A stretch of 64,000 bases of DNA from Physcomitrium patens (taxonomy: Eukaryota > Streptophyta > Bryopsida > Funariales > Funariaceae): assembly GCF_000002425.4 (NCBI RefSeq), contig NC_037256.1, positions 13,772,233 through 13,836,232 of the forward strand, in the 5' to 3' direction. Below are positions 22,635-36,300 of this stretch, one piece after another. The notes beneath the pieces were generated by a model. It was not told the origin of the DNA and did no database searches. It saw only the letters and a list, made by a program, of their open reading frames with translations. The translations under genes were made by a program, and so were the position numbers. Within the stretch, counting starts at the first letter, position 1, and each line of letters begins with the position of its first letter.

Positions 22635-24480
22635 CATCCTTTGCTATACCAAATCATAAGTAACTATTTGTCAATAAGTTTGATTTTCTATAAGTTCAAA
22701 GAAAATCCATAATCTTCTTATAAATATCTAACTTTATATCATAATTTTGTCATAGCTTCATATTTCCATCTTTAACATATATATAAAGTCTTGACTTCCA
22801 AAAACCCTCTTACTTAGTATAAAATGTCTAAATTATACCAAAATCCTTTCAAAATATTTTTTTCTTACAAAAGATTTTTTTCCCTTGAACTTTAGAAATT
22901 CATATCTCTTCATCCAACCATTCAATTTTTTTTCAAATTTCTAGATAATATAAAATTTATCTTTAAAATTTATTTCAAAAAAATAGACTATAAATATACT
23001 ATAAATTATCTGGCAGCTTAAAAATCCTAGTAAGTATATTAAATCCTAATTTACAAGTACTCAAATACCATTTTTTTCATATTTCAAAAATCAAAACTCC
23101 AAATACCACATAATTTGTATATAAAATTTATCAATATGAATACAGATGTTTTAGAAATATTTAGCCAAAATCTTATTAAATTGCTTAAGATATAGGTCAA
23201 AATACAACTACTAGTAAATTGGATCAATTATTGCCCTTAGATTGCAAGTACTAATTTCAACTTTCTATAAACTCATTTATTGAGCTTAGAATTCATTAAG
23301 AAGTATATGAAAAGTGTAGCTGAAAAATTATTTTTTCCAACTCCAATTGTTGATCCTTAATTGCATTCTATACATGTGTGTTATATCCAAAAGAGTGATA
23401 TATACAAAATCAGCATCTTAACTTTGAGTGCCTATATTTCTTTTCTCAAAAACTCAAAATCATCCAAATTTTGTACCAAAATCATAGCCAAAAATTTAAA
23501 TTCTCTCACTTGAGCCTTCCAAGTTTTAATGACCTTAAAAGAATAATCCTAATTGCTACTAAGGCCTTTGACAACCTCTTTGAAGTCCATTGGATATGAA
23601 TTTTGGTCAATAAAAATGGAAAATTTCATCATCTATTTCCATTCATCCATATGGATACCTTAACGATCCTTTTTGCTACCAAAACTCTTCTCCGAACCTT
23701 TTTCTTATAAATTTTTTACATAATATATGTCCTTAATACCAAATAAAAGAAACAAAATAAGTTTTCAAGAATCACCAATGTCTAATAAAGGTAGCTTTAA
23801 ATATATAAAAACTATCATTGATATAAAATCAACCTCAATAATAAGCCTTTTTAAATTAACTACTTCAAAGTAGTAATCTTATTATATTTTTTGACTAATA
23901 AAAATCTAATAACATGGCTTGTATTACATTGTATAATAAATTATATTATATATATATATATATATGTGTGTATTATTTTCACATGGTAGCCAAACCATAA
24001 CATGAAAATGTGACAAATAATAATAAAAATAATCATGGAAACTTTATTCTCGATGTTATTTTTCATTCTCTTTTATTTCATCCATCAAAGTTTGATTTAT
24101 GATCTTGGCACAAAATGAGAAGAGCTAGTAAATGAGATTAATTTTGAACCTAATCCAACTAATACAAGAATTTTTTTTGAAACCATAATCTTTTGAAATA
24201 GTCTTATTGTTTTGAAATTGAAATCTTAAAAGCTGGCTTACATGATCTTTACTTTTTCACTATCTATTTTGTAGCATAAAATATGCTACAATGGCAATGA
24301 TAATATATACATTTAATTTACATTAGCTTTTCAATCGTTCAAACAGCAACATGGTTTGCTATAACATTAAAATGTCTTGTTTTGTGCTTAGTTTGTAATT
24401 AAAACATTATACACTATTAATAAAAAACAATAATCTGGACTAATTAAACCTGAGGACGACAAAGGACTTAACGGACAGTT
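22635..24480. other. AT-rich stretch without a recognisable gene
   Basis: Roughly 1.8 kb of very AT-rich sequence between element A and the helicase gene island. It holds a TA/TG microsatellite at about 23941-23971. I see no coding, RNA or mobile-element signature. GC content rises sharply near 24480. Confidence 0.5.
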
Positions 24481-25393
24481 TTCATCCACGGAATGTTCTG
24501 TCCATTGCATGCCAAGTTTCTGGAGGGGATTCGACTGGTCTCATGGTGGTCGAGTGTGGAGCTCATTCACTTTTTCGGCATGCTTTTGCTTTTTTGTAAG
24601 TGCTTTTTTTTTTTTAGTGTGCAGTCGTTGTGTATCCGGATATGGTCTGGGTCATGAATCCATCGTCCGTTTGCTGCCCTCTCTCTCTCGATGTGCTGCT
24701 GCGTCCTCCTGCTCCGGCGTCGTCTGCTTGACGAGCCTTTTGCTACAATTCTTTCTTACTGCGTTGGAAAGGATCATCAGCAACTTTCCTCGGCTTGGCT
24801 TGGCTTGGCTTGCAGCTTTTCCCGGTGTTGCTTCTCACTCGCTGGCACGTACTCACTCATCTTTGTCACGCTTTCCTTCTCTCTCACTCCTAGTTGTAAG
24901 CCGTTCTTTGCATACTCCTTGACGCGCAACTCCAGCGCTCCTGATATTTACACTCGGATTGTGTCTGGGATTGCTTGGGAGCGTTTGGAACAGTATGCAT
25001 GGGCTCGTGGAAGCAATTTTGATGACTGGGGCAATGTCTTGAGGCAAGCTGTGGACATCAGGAACTCTGTCTCTGTAAATTCGGTTATTGCGATTTTTGG
25101 AGGGGTGTTGTTCAACTCCCGTGGGGTGGTTACAAATCTCACTCGTCCAGTGCGAGTTGGAACCTTGCTTCTTTGGTCCAATTCGAGGTTTTCGCTTTGT
25201 CGTGAATGTTTACATGCCTGCCATCTTACTTCGTTCTTACGGATGTGGTAAGAGTTGGGAATTCGAGGTGTGCAGGAGAGGAGGGGAACTTCTTTGTCGG
25301 ATTTGTTCGAAGAGACGATATTTACTTTCATGGGAGAGAAGTGGAGAGGGAGGTAGAGGAAGCAATTACTACTGGCGTCAGCTGAGTGAAATT
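24481..25393 (+). promoter_or_regulatory. Upstream region and probable 5' leader of the ISE2-type helicase
   Basis: Higher-GC sequence leading into the helicase start. It contains CT-rich patches and several upstream ATGs. One ATG, at 25088, is in frame with the main start and would add 102 residues. I prefer 25394 because the extension lacks transit-peptide character, whereas [12 protein letters not shown] looks like one. The transcription start cannot be placed by eye. Confidence 0.4.
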
Positions 25394-28300
25394 ATGGCGA
25401 TGGCATCAGCTCTGCCTTGGGTCGCCCCTGCGACTCACCTCAACTTCCTGCATCGCTCTGCATGCAAGCCTGCTTTGCTATCACCTTTCGCCCATGCGCC
25501 AATTTTTTTCCGAGGCTATCACATTCACGGTGCATTATCCCGAAGTAGGAGAATCATCCCCTCTATCTGTGGGATTATTCGACAAGAGAGCTGCTCTTCA
25601 TTTCAAGACATTGTCGGTGGCAGCATTTGGAGTAGAAGATTAGGGTTCCTACCTTTGAAATGGACTGCGGGCGAGAAGTTCTTAAGCTCAGCCATCTCGG
25701 CGAGTAAAAACTTGAACGCGGAGTCTTTTGACACCAGCAGCAATCTGGGCAATTTTGTTGCGCCCGAAATCCAGCGTTTGTTTGGAAGAGATGAGTTGGC
25801 GGACCAAAACGAAGACTCTGAAAGTGATGACGAAGATGATGAACTTTACTTTGGGGAAGATGAAGACGAAGATGAGGATTACGGGTTCGAAGATGATGAC
25901 ATTGACAACGAATTGCTAGACAATGAAGAAGACGCCGAAGCTACTGTGATTCACTCTCCATCTGAGAAGAGTATTAAGGATCGTGAAAGGCTGAAGGAGC
26001 TCTGTGCTCGGGTGGAGGCGAGTGGTGAACGCACTGTAACGGCTGCAGACATTGCCGGCCTCTATGACTTTCCTTTCGACAAGTTCCAGGTCTGGAATCA
26101 ATCCTCTGTTCCTCTCTTTACAGCAAGTCGTCTCCCCTCGAGTCTGCAGTGGCAATTTGCTGAGATTGTATGTTCTGTTGTCTCGTTGCAGAGGATGTCC
26201 ATTGAAGGGTTTTTGAAAGGATCATCGTTAGTTGTATGTGCACCAACAAGTAGTGGTAAGACTCTCGTAGCTGAGGCCGCTGCTGCTGCCACAATCGCAA
26301 GAGGAAAACGTTTGTTCTACACTACGCCTCTCAAGGCACTTTCGAATCAAAAACTTCGTGATTTCCGGTGCATCCTCGTTTTCAGCCTCAGCCTCGCATC
26401 CTTTATCCTCAGCACCTGATTTTCTCGTGGAAAGTTGGACGGTTCTCATGCATTGCTTGATTTTTACAACTCGACGTTTGCATGATATGTTGTATGTATG
26501 GGAGAAATCAATTGAGTATGTTCCACTTTGAATGACGTGTAGGGAGCTATTCGGTGAGGAGAATGTGGGGCTGGTCACAGGAGACGCAGCTGTGAACAGG
26601 GAAGCTCCTATATTGATCATGACAACGGAGATCCTGCGCAACATGCTTTACCAAAGGTGTAGTTCCGTGGACATCCTATGTTTAGAAGCCAGGGTTTTGG
26701 GTTTTAGGTTTGCAATATTTTCGAAATCATAATTCGATTTGAATGTTGTCTTATGGGTAAGTGTCGTCTCTTACCGGAAGTCTCAGCTTTGGAAGTCGAA
26801 ACACTAAGCGGAATCTCAACTTATTTTCAAGAGTCGTAACTGTGCTGTTGAGGTTTGGTTCAGAAACCCATGATATAACGTTTTTACTCAAGATCTCGAA
26901 ACCTTTTGAGCAGAAATAACGTGTAGTGATCACCATCATGTATCTCAAATCTATTTGATGTGAAGGAGAGGTAAAGTCCAAAACATACTATTGGATGAGT
27001 GCAAGGAAATTTGCACTGAAGGGGTGCAATAGAGATTACGTTTTTTTGGATTTTACGTATTTAGACCTTGTACGTGTTTACATAACATCCGTGAAGAGAA
27101 ATTTCATTCGGTTGATTCTTGTGGTGCTTACAGCGTTGGGAACATGGAGGACGGGGGCCGTCTCATGAACGTGGACGTTGTAGTGTTGGACGAAGTGCAC
27201 TATCTTAGCGACATCTCCCGTGGTACTGTGTGGGAAGAAACGGTACTTTTCAAGCACCCGAGTCCTGTGGCTGAGCTTTAGCATTCTCGTTGAGGGCCTT
27301 ACTTAAAGTACATTGTAGTTACTCTGTAGCAGCGTGTCTATCCATAAACCGAACTTCTACTGCGATCTTTTACTTTATTGAATCATTTCTGTTAACTTGC
27401 CACTGAGGAATTTCGGTTCTTCCTTGAGATTTTCAATTGTTAACATCATTAGCATTTCTGCTGAGCAGGTTATTTACTGTCCCAAGGAAGTTCAGCTGAT
27501 TTGTCTCTCGGCTACTGTTGCTAACCCAGAGGAGCTTGCCGGCTGGATCGCTCAGGTGCGTTCAAACAAGTGGCGACTTTTGTAAAAGTGCAATAAGCTT
27601 TGAACAGTACGAGAGATTCTCAAGTGGACCATCTGCTTTTGGGTTCCTTGAATGACACAATCGTGTTTCCAATTTTTTTAGTTCATGTTGTATTGTGTGG
27701 TCAGGTGCATGGCCCTACCGAGCTTGTGACATCGTCAAGAAGACCTGTTCCCCTTGTTTGGCACTTCTCTACACGCTACGGACTTAACCCTCTCTTGAAC
27801 GAGCAAGGGGATGAAATGAACTGGTAAAGCTCCTAGTCCCGTGTCTGGTTTTACGTGCCAGAGTCATTTAGTGCTGAGCATTTATTTTGGCCCTGTTTTT
27901 AACACTGAAACAAAGATCGTTTGCTTCTGTTTTTTTTCTGCTTTTCTCTATTTTGACTTATGTTTTCCTCCTGAGAGTTGAATATGTTTTTTTTCTCTCG
28001 TAGGAGACTAAATCTAAAGAAGATTGAACGTGAGAGGGTTTCTGATCCATTTTGGGATGAATTGGATTATGATTCTCCCACGAGAAAACAGCGAAAGTTT
28101 CTTCGAGCAGGAAAAGCTCCCAAAGAATCTGGCAATCGCAGCGAACGTCGGCGGCGGTCGAATGGTGGATGGGGGGAAACTGAAGAGAAGATGTCTGACG
28201 AAGAGGTTCAGTTTCTCCGTCGCAAACAGGTACAATGTCTGGCATTCTGAAGTCCTCAGTGTTTTTCTCGACCCAACCAATTGGAAACATTATTTATTTG

Positions 28301-31300
28301 TTATTTGTTCTTGAATGAGGTGCCCAGGAGTGGCAAGAATCGTAACAATCATTGCTGGAGTTGAGAGTTGCATGATTATATTTCTAGCCCTGCTTTTCGT
28401 AGTTCAGGTTTTGTGTATGGAGAGGTAGATTTCTGTAGAAGCAGTGATTTCTTAATATGGACACATTTATGAAGTAAAGAATGTTATATATTGTGTCAAG
28501 CTATTGCTTCATTCTTTAAGCTCATCCCCTAACGGCCTGCATGTAAAGTACAAAATCTAGATATCCTCGTGCTTTATGTTACCTTCGAGAACAAGGACTA
28601 CACATAGCAATATACCTGTTGAGAACTTATTTTTGCAATTCAATCTAACTTTCTTTTAAAATGGTTCATCCAGGTCCCACAAATTAGGGATACACTGAAC
28701 CAATTGAAAGAGCGGGATATGCTTCCGGCTATTTGGTTCATTTTCAGCCGGAGGGGCTGTGACCTAGCTGTGCACTATCTATTGGTAATGTCCACTCTCT
28801 TTACATTCTTAACTGCCTCAACATTAATAGAGACTACAATGTAATTTTTCTGAGTTAAAAAGTTTCCTATGGTCTCTTCGATTCTTGGTTTATCTCCGTT
28901 ATGTAGTTTTTTTTTTTCAAAAAAATAATTTTAATTTATTTTTACGCTTCACCAGGGGACCGATTTGTTGACAATTGAAGAACAGAGACGAGTACGAAAA
29001 GCTCTTGATAATTTCCGGGAGCAGCACCCAGATTCAGTTCGTGAAGTTGCAGTTAAACCCCTTCTGCATGGAGTAGCCGCACACCACGCTGGTTGCTTAC
29101 CCACGTGGAAGGCCTTTATTGAAGAGCTTTTTCAGCAAGGTCTTATCAAAGTCGTTTTTGCAACGGAGACGCTTGCAGCAGGAATCAACATGCCTGCTAG
29201 GTATGTAAATGTTAATCACTTCTGTATCTAACTCCTACAATAGCAGTTGCTCATAAGTTGATCTTTTCTCATCTTCCTGTTAGAAGTTTTACACTACACA
29301 CAGAGCAATCCGTAGTTTTTGAATGTGATGTCACATATGGTTTTGTTTTCAGGACAACTGTTTTAGCTTCACTCAGCAAACGTGGCGACAATGGGCATCA
29401 ACTCTTGAGCGCGAATTCAATGCTCCAAATGGCTGGCAGGGCAGGTCGAAGAGGTATTGACGAGCAAGGACATACAGTAGTGGTGCAAACACCATTCGAA
29501 GGTGCAGAAGACTGCTGTAAATTGCTTTTTGCTGGGCCTGATCCTCTCGTTTCGCAGTTTACTGCCACCTATGGCATGGCCCTCAATCTTCTGGCTGTAA
29601 GAGCATCCTCCTAAATATCTCGACTATGTAACAATATTCAATTATTCCTAAGTGTTACTATCTCGTTACTCGTGTGTTCAAAGTTGTTATCACAGGGTAA
29701 CGAATTCTTGGTCAGCTCCATGTGATTTAATAAAATTGCAGTGATATTTGTGTGCAACTTATTTTTGCCAGGGAGCAAGAGTGAAGACAACAACAGAATC
29801 AGGTGCGGTTGAGATGGTAAAAGTGGGGAGAAGTTTGGACGAGGCCCGTGCACTCATTGAAAAGAGTTTTGGCAACTACGTGGGAAGTGAAGTGATGGTA
29901 GCCGCTAAGCAGCAGCTAGCTCGATTACAGAAAGATATTGAGTACCTAGAGAAAGATTATACAGTTGATGATGATCTAGAGAGCCGTCTCACGCGAGACG
30001 AGTTGCAGGAGTATCTGGACCTCAAAGAAAAAGCAAAGGTTGGCTGAAATTGCTCTGAATTGCATTCTTTGTGCGTTTTCTCTGCAATCTTAGTTTCCAC
30101 ATCTTACCTATTAGTTGTAATTCTTATTGACAGGAAGCAAAACGATTCATGCGAGAGCAGAGAAGAGAAGTTGAACAGATGCGAGTGGCAATGGTGCAGC
30201 CCTTGCTTGATGCGCCCACTGATGGGAAACCACCCTTCATTTGCTTGTCCTTTTACGAGCACCGTACCGGCGAGGAGCGCCGCGTACCCGCGCTATTTGT
30301 TGGCTGTGTTCCGCGTCCGCCGTTTGTCTCGGACTTGGTCAATGTAGGTTTTCATTCTGGTTGGACTCCTGCATCTTCTTTTTTAAAGATTTTTTTCGAT
30401 GAGAAGAAGCAGCTTGGAATTAGAATTCTAGGACCTTGCAAGATCATTGGGAAGTTTTTCAGCTTTTTTGGCCTTTTTGGCAGCTGGCAAGCGAGAAAGG
30501 TCAATCAGAGGAATTCAACGACAACCACGATGAGGAATCTTCTACAGAAGATGATAACGATCCTGATGTTCTGCATTACGTAGCTTTGGGATCAGACAAT
30601 GCCTGGTACATGTTTACCGCGAGGAGTGTCAAGAGCGTCCATACGAATTCGGTGAATTTTGGGGCCTCAACACCTGGTGGGAAACCTGTGGAAGAATTAT
30701 TAAAGGAAAAGCTTCAAGTGGGTATCCGGAAATGGGAAAACCTTGGTCGATCAGGATCTGGTCCTCTCGGTTGCGTTTGGTCTGCCGACAGCTCAATTGA
30801 TACGTGGGGTTGGGGCTGTCAAGTGCCTGTGTTGAGCGAGCTCTCCGGTGCCCATGAGGTGTTATCCCTTACACTCCTTGATGCTTGGGTGCTGAACATG
30901 CTATTTAAGCACCCAAGCATCTTACTATACCTGGTTTCGTGAAAAGAATCAATCTACTGATTGGTCTTTGTAAATTGTGTTTGACTTGGAAGGGGTGTCT
31001 TGGTATGTGTACAAAGGTTGTCACCTGACCATGATGCATTGGCAGGTTTCGTTGGATCTTGTGAAGGCCGAGAGGGTGTTACTTGATCGACGGAAAGAGG
31101 CTTCGAAACTCCGGAAGAAGCTTAAACAAACACAAGGCTACCGTGAATCAAGAAAACTTGTGGATCTTCAAAGGTCACGCTTTGATAAGCTGCAGCGCAT
31201 CACAGCCAAAGCAAACCGTATTTCGAATCGTATTAGTCAGATGCAGCCTTCAGGATGGAAGGAGTTTCTACAAGTAAGACGACCCGTTTCCTGCCAGAAT

Positions 31301-32880
31301 GTCCAGCTCTCGCAACTATAACTGTTGGTTATGTATCCTCTGGAATTCCTTTATGGGTTGAAACTACTGCTAAGAGGAGCCTGTGTAACAAGACGATGGA
31401 TGATTGACATGTTTGATGTTTGTTGTCAAGTTGTTGCATGGTTTTTGCTGTTTTATGACAGATGTGGTGCTGGGGCAGGTGGTGAAGGTGCTGCAGGAAG
31501 CCGGGGCACTGAAACCTGATACAAACTTGCTAACGCCTCTTGGAGAAGTAGCAGCATCTACCCGAGGAGTGAATGAGCTTTGGTTGGCCATAGTTTTTAC
31601 TAGCGGCATTCTCAACTCTATTGCACCCGCTCAACTTGCAGCTGCCTGTGCTTGTCTGGTCTCAGATGGCATGAAAGCGCGGTCTAAGGATGGGCCAACA
31701 AGGTATACTTATGTAGTTGTCATCTTATGAAATTTCCTTTCATTTATGCGGATAATAGCGAGATTTTGTATTATATTGCTTAGAAAAGTGAGATTGCGTA
31801 TATTAGTGACTTGTCTTTGAGTAACGAACCTCTGATTATTTTCTTGTGGCAGCTCTATCTATGACGCCTCAGATGCAGTAAATGAATGGGCCGAGAATAT
31901 GGAAGAAGCCCGTTCGTGGCTTGTTAGGACCCAATCCAAACACGGAGTTGCTGTAAGTGTATTGTCTTCTTACGCAAAACATTAGTTTTAGAAATTTTTC
32001 ACGTGGTGGATAATTAAGTTGTGATGTCTTTCATCCTCCAACATAAACGGTGGTTAGATAGTTACTTCCTCTAATCTCACACCATTTGATCTGAGGGAGT
32101 GTAGTGGAAGACTTCTAACAAATTTTTATTTCACCGTGGTTTTTGGAATACAAATACTCTGCAAAATCAGATTATGCTTGAAAGTGTGTTCCACCAATAT
32201 GTATTGTAATTCACCTACACTTGGGCTTTATTTTCAGGGGAGACATGGCCGTAAAAAAGTAGCCACTGTTAAGCTTTTGTTGATGTTTTGAATATCTGTA
32301 ATTAATGTAAAACTGCTCTTTGAATTTCCTTGCAGATTTCCGTAGAGATCAATACAGAATTTGCTGGGTTGGTGGAAGCATGGGCAGCCGGTGTGACATG
32401 GAAGGAGCTCATGGATGACATTGAGATGGACGAGGGTGATGTAGCCCGTCTTCTCCGACGGTCTATTGACCTTCTTGCACAAGTAAATTCTCTTATGAAC
32501 ATTCTTGACATATGAATCCCTTTTTGGCAACTCCAGAAGATTTTCTTCTTCTTCGTCTACCTTGTCGCCTTGTGTCCGAAGATAAAGCCTCTGCAATCAG
32601 TCTGCAGGGCAAGGTGACTAGGGTATTGAGTGATGGTGTTACCATTTAATATGCATTCCTCTAGTAATTCAGAGAGTAGTGTCAGAAAATTGCGTGATAC
32701 AGATTCAGTACGTGTGCAACTTCACATGATTTAGTGCATTTAACTTGGGTTTGTCCCGTGTTTTTCTTTTTGTGCCAACAGATTCCTCATTTACCTCACA
32801 TTGATCCAAACCTTGCAATGTCGGCTCGGGAGGCCTCAAATATTATGGATCGCCCACCCATCAGTGAGCTTCTCGGTTAA
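25394..32880 (+). CDS. ISE2: Chloroplast DExH-box RNA helicase, ISE2 type
   Basis: ISE2 is a plastid Ski2-like RNA helicase needed for chloroplast RNA processing and, in flowering plants, for control of plasmodesmata. Eighteen exons join in frame: 25394-26089, 26192-26367, 26543-26656, 27134-27242, 27469-27555, 27705-27823, 28004-28229, 28674-28784, 28956-29200, 29353-29596, 29772-30038, 30134-30343, 30484-30858, 31046-31273, 31479-31702, 31853-31952, 32336-32482, 32782-32880. They give 1,258 residues; the Arabidopsis protein is near 1,180. A transit-peptide-like start (about 1-60) is followed by an acidic stretch (139-182). Motif I is APTSSGKT (249-256), motif II DEVH (348-351), motif III SAT (379-381) and motif [12 protein letters not shown] (653-662). 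A coiled linker ([20 protein letters not shown]) and a DSHCT-type C-terminus ending RPPISELLG follow. All key helicase residues are present. The first intron is stop-free and in frame. Borders are by eye but keep the frame throughout. Confidence 0.93.
26090..26191 (+). other. Stop-free, in-frame first intron of the ISE2-type helicase
   Basis: This 102-base intron lies between CCAG|GTCTGG and GTTGCAG|AGGATG. It is a multiple of three and has no stop in the reading frame, so retention would insert 34 residues ([10 protein letters not shown]...) just before the Walker A motif. Removing it restores [14 protein letters not shown], which matches plant ISE2. The donor departs from GTAAGT. Confidence 0.7.
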
Positions 32881-34235
32881 AGGCATCTTCGAGTGTCTTC
32901 ATGGGGAATATCATCATTTAAACGTGGAGCTTCTCAAGGATGGAGTTCTTTCTGCAGGCTACTCATTTTGCAGGTTTGTAACTGGACGCCAAACCTCTAT
33001 CTGGTTTTATTATTTCAAGTTAGTCAGAAGTTCACTGTAGTACTTGCTTGTTGACTGGGCATTCATGTATAGAAACAATTATTTCTAACGGCCTCAAATC
33101 GTGTCAGGGCTTCAAGGACTTTTGAAATGTAGTAACATGGAATGCGGCGTGAATTTGGAAGAATAACCTTGTTTGGTTGAATCCGAGGTTGGAGCACTAA
33201 TTTAATGAAGCGTCGTGTTTATGGGCAGCGGAATCCTCTCCAACAATGCGGACTTCAAGAAGTGACCTAAAGAGTTTATCAAGGGGTTTTAACCAAGGAA
33301 TTACACGGCCGATGCTCGGAACAGTGAGTGGGGCTTTTAATGTATCTTCATCCAAGTGGCTTGCGTTACATGCCTCTTTTCAGTGTTGTAATTGATTGAT
33401 CCTTCCAGCCTCCAGTTGGAAGGCCCAACTATGATTTCTTCGCGCTCATTACAGTGCCGTTTACAGTATCGTGTAATTATTTTTAAATTTATTGATTAGA
33501 AATGGATTGTACACACACAGCACTGAATGCTACTCCGAACTCGTGTGAGCTCTGTAGCAGTATTACAATTTGCTAGGAAAGTGATGATATCAATATGATG
33601 ACTTGTCCATTGCCAAGAAAACAGAGCATGAAGTTCAAGCAACTCGTGTGCAACGTTACTGCATTCCCAGCTTAGCAAAATCCAAAGCCTACTGGTGGGA
33701 GCGAGCGATTAATCTAACAATGTACGCGAGATGTAGTGTCGTAGAAAAAAATGAAAGCTGTACCAACGACACAGAATTTGAGAAAAAGTTCCTTAAATGA
33801 ATACGAAGCTACATCAATGTTATCACCCTTGCATCTCTTTCAGCAAAGATGTCAACTCGTTTCAAGGTGAGATCTACCAGCTCAAAGTATTATACCAAAA
33901 ATAACAATCTTACTAACTAACATCCTCACCATCACATGCACAAAAAGAACAGAGAAAGGACCAAAAAAACACAAAAAAAAAAAAAAAAAAAAAAAAGGAA
34001 AAGGAAAAGGAAATTATAACTAGAGTTCAGAATCGAGCCACACAGGCAAATGGAAACCGAATACGGTCAGTGAGCACGCTTCCGATTACTGCATTTCAAG
34101 TCAATTAAACTGTACAATGAAATCCGCGTTCGGACGTTGGCAAGCGTTACTCTCGATTGCAATTACACTAAGTGTGTGTAAGTCTGAACTCAAACGATGT
34201 GTCCTGGAACGAAGCCCCGAAGTTGAATTGACCAA
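32881..34235. other. 3' regions between the helicase and the small gene
   Basis: Contains the likely 3' untranslated region of the helicase (to about 33.5 kb) and the tail of the small minus-strand gene, so the two genes converge. A run of 24 A lies at 33973-33996, followed by GGAAAAGG units. No further coding feature is supportable. Confidence 0.5.
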
Positions 34236-34672
34236 CTACGACGGGCCCACTGTTTCTTCCCTACCAGCAAGGGTTGACAAATTCGGCTGCTGCTGGAGTG
34301 TCCGAGAAGCGTCCAATTGCTCCTTGGCACACTGAAGTTCTTCCGCTCTTCGCTGTGCCTCCAAATCCACGACCTTCTCATCTAAACCCAGCAACACACA
34401 GAGTCGGAAAAAGCTACAAACACCCACAAAGCAACTTCCCTGCCTCAAAAATCTCAAACCCAATTGACAACCGATTCAAATCAAGTCAGAGCGGAACAGC
34501 GATTCATCCCAATGAGAATTGGACGCTGAGCACAAGCAAACCCTAAAACCCTAAGTAGAACCCCAAAACTCAGAAACTCACAGAAACCGGTGCGAATCAT
34601 GAACATCTCCATGCCGGCGCCGACGCACGCACTGAAGAGCGCGACCTTGGCGTACCACCGAGCATGCTGCAT
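34236..34672 (-). CDS. Small single-membrane-span plant protein, 78 residues
   Basis: Two exons, 34582-34672 and 34236-34381, join at a GT-AG intron to give 78 residues. The protein opens MQHARWYAKVALFSACVGAG, a likely membrane segment at about residues 7-24. EMFMIRTGFYEKVVDLEAQR follows, then an alanine- and glutamate-rich helix (RRAEELQCAKEQLDAS) and a short polar tail. The TGFY-x-KV-x-x-LEA wording resembles small uncharacterised plant membrane proteins, but I cannot name a family with confidence. The start is the first ATG that leads into the membrane segment. Longer open frames upstream on this strand are in the GC-rich leader and show no similarity I recognise. Function unknown. Confidence 0.6.
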
Positions 34673-34944
34673 GATGCAAAACCTCCAGTGTGGTTTCCAA
34701 TTGCGACGTCAACGTCAGAGCCCCCGAGATCACACGGCCTCGCGAGGCGGGTCCCGGCATATCCACCTGCACCGTTTGTTCCAATTCCAACAGCAGCGCC
34801 GGAGTTGCGGCCCAGCGCGTCGATCGTGGCCTCGATGACGAGTAACCACGTCACGGACGATCCGCCGCCGCCTCCATTGTTTGCTTCCTCCGCTTCTTCA
34901 TCCATATAACGAATGAATAATAAATTGATGTGCGTTTCCATCAA

Positions 34945-35893
34945 CAGATGAATGTGTTATGGATGGATTGGGAGAGGTGGATGAATTTTAGATGGATGAA
35001 ATAGATCGAACTTCTTCGGAATTCGGAAGGACAATCTATTGTAGATGAGTGGCCTATTTTTTAAGATTCAAAGGCAGACTAATATTTTGGATTACTTGAT
35101 AAAGTAAAATTTGAGAGAGGATAAGTATGATTTATGATGTTTGAAAAAAGGTTAATGAGAATTTAAAGAATAGAAAAAAACTATAATATTTTATTACTTG
35201 AGAACAAATACGTGAGAGATGTAGTACATACATAATGCTTAGATTGGAATGCAACTCTATTCCTTGTTTTGTCCACTATACTTCATTAAAGTACATAATA
35301 GTAACACAATCTAAATCCTAAAGTAAACTTGGTTGTGTATTTAGCTAACACTTTAGCACATGTCACAATCCTATCTATAGAAAATTCTAGTTTTCTTTAC
35401 CCAATAAGCAATTTAATTTGTGAAAAGTTCTTGGTATTTACTAAGTCAAGTATTATACAACTGTTTTAATTTTCTCTATTATTAATATTTAAAAGATAAT
35501 AATAATAATAGTAATAATAGTATTATTGATTTATTTCATAAGTAAATATTATTTTTGATTTTATTTAAATAAATTTTATATTGGAGTTGATGAACATAAT
35601 AAGTATTATACACATATATAGAAACACAAAATCTTTTATAATTCATTTAAGTCCTATGGTACATTAAAGTGAATGTCATTTTATTTTGGCCATATAGATA
35701 ATTTTTTTTTATTTAATTATCTAACTGATTTGTATCTGAATAATATAAACTTTTACAAGCATAGAAAATATACTCACTTTTTCTAATATGCTTTGTTTTG
35801 TATTTATTAAAAGCAATATTTAGGAGTATTTACTTTGTAGTATGTCAATTAACAAATCACTTATATATTTTACTTATTAAAATCTTAATTATG

Positions 35894-35924
<31 letters not shown>

Positions 35925-36195
35925 TCAAATTATCTGTATTTGTTACTGGTATATTTTTATTTAATTTCTTAGTTTCTCAGTTTTAAAAACAAAAATTGAA
36001 ATAATTTGGTAACACCTTCAACTTGTTCATCTAATCCACTATGATTTTTATTTGTATAATAAACAAAAAGTGGTTGCTGAAAATGGTTAACAAGGAGCCA
36101 TTCTAGGGGTGACATAAATTCTGCTAACAGATGATTTTTCAGAAAGTCCCCTTCCACACTTTCGTTGGATTGGACAGATAGTAATTTTTTGTCAA

Positions 36196-36228
<33 letters not shown>

Positions 36229-36300
36229 ATTAATTTACCACTATATGTAAATAAATCACTTCACCAAAAACCAGAAAAGAAGAGAGAAAGGAAGAAAGGA
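34945..36300. other. AT-rich stretch with microsatellites and a run of 41 A
   Basis: No gene seen. Holds a TA microsatellite (about 35896-35924) and an uninterrupted run of 41 A at 36197-36237. The 200 bases before the A run are less AT-rich than their surroundings, so a retroposed copy is conceivable, but I recognise no parent gene. Confidence 0.5.

Noticed and set aside
24691-25251. 186-codon open frame before the helicase start
   Set aside because: Composition is CT-rich leader-like and the product resembles no known protein. More likely 5' leader of the helicase gene.
25088-25393. Upstream in-frame ATG extending the helicase by 102 residues
   Set aside because: The extension is cysteine- and tryptophan-rich and not transit-peptide-like, whereas the ATG at 25394 opens a typical plastid transit sequence.
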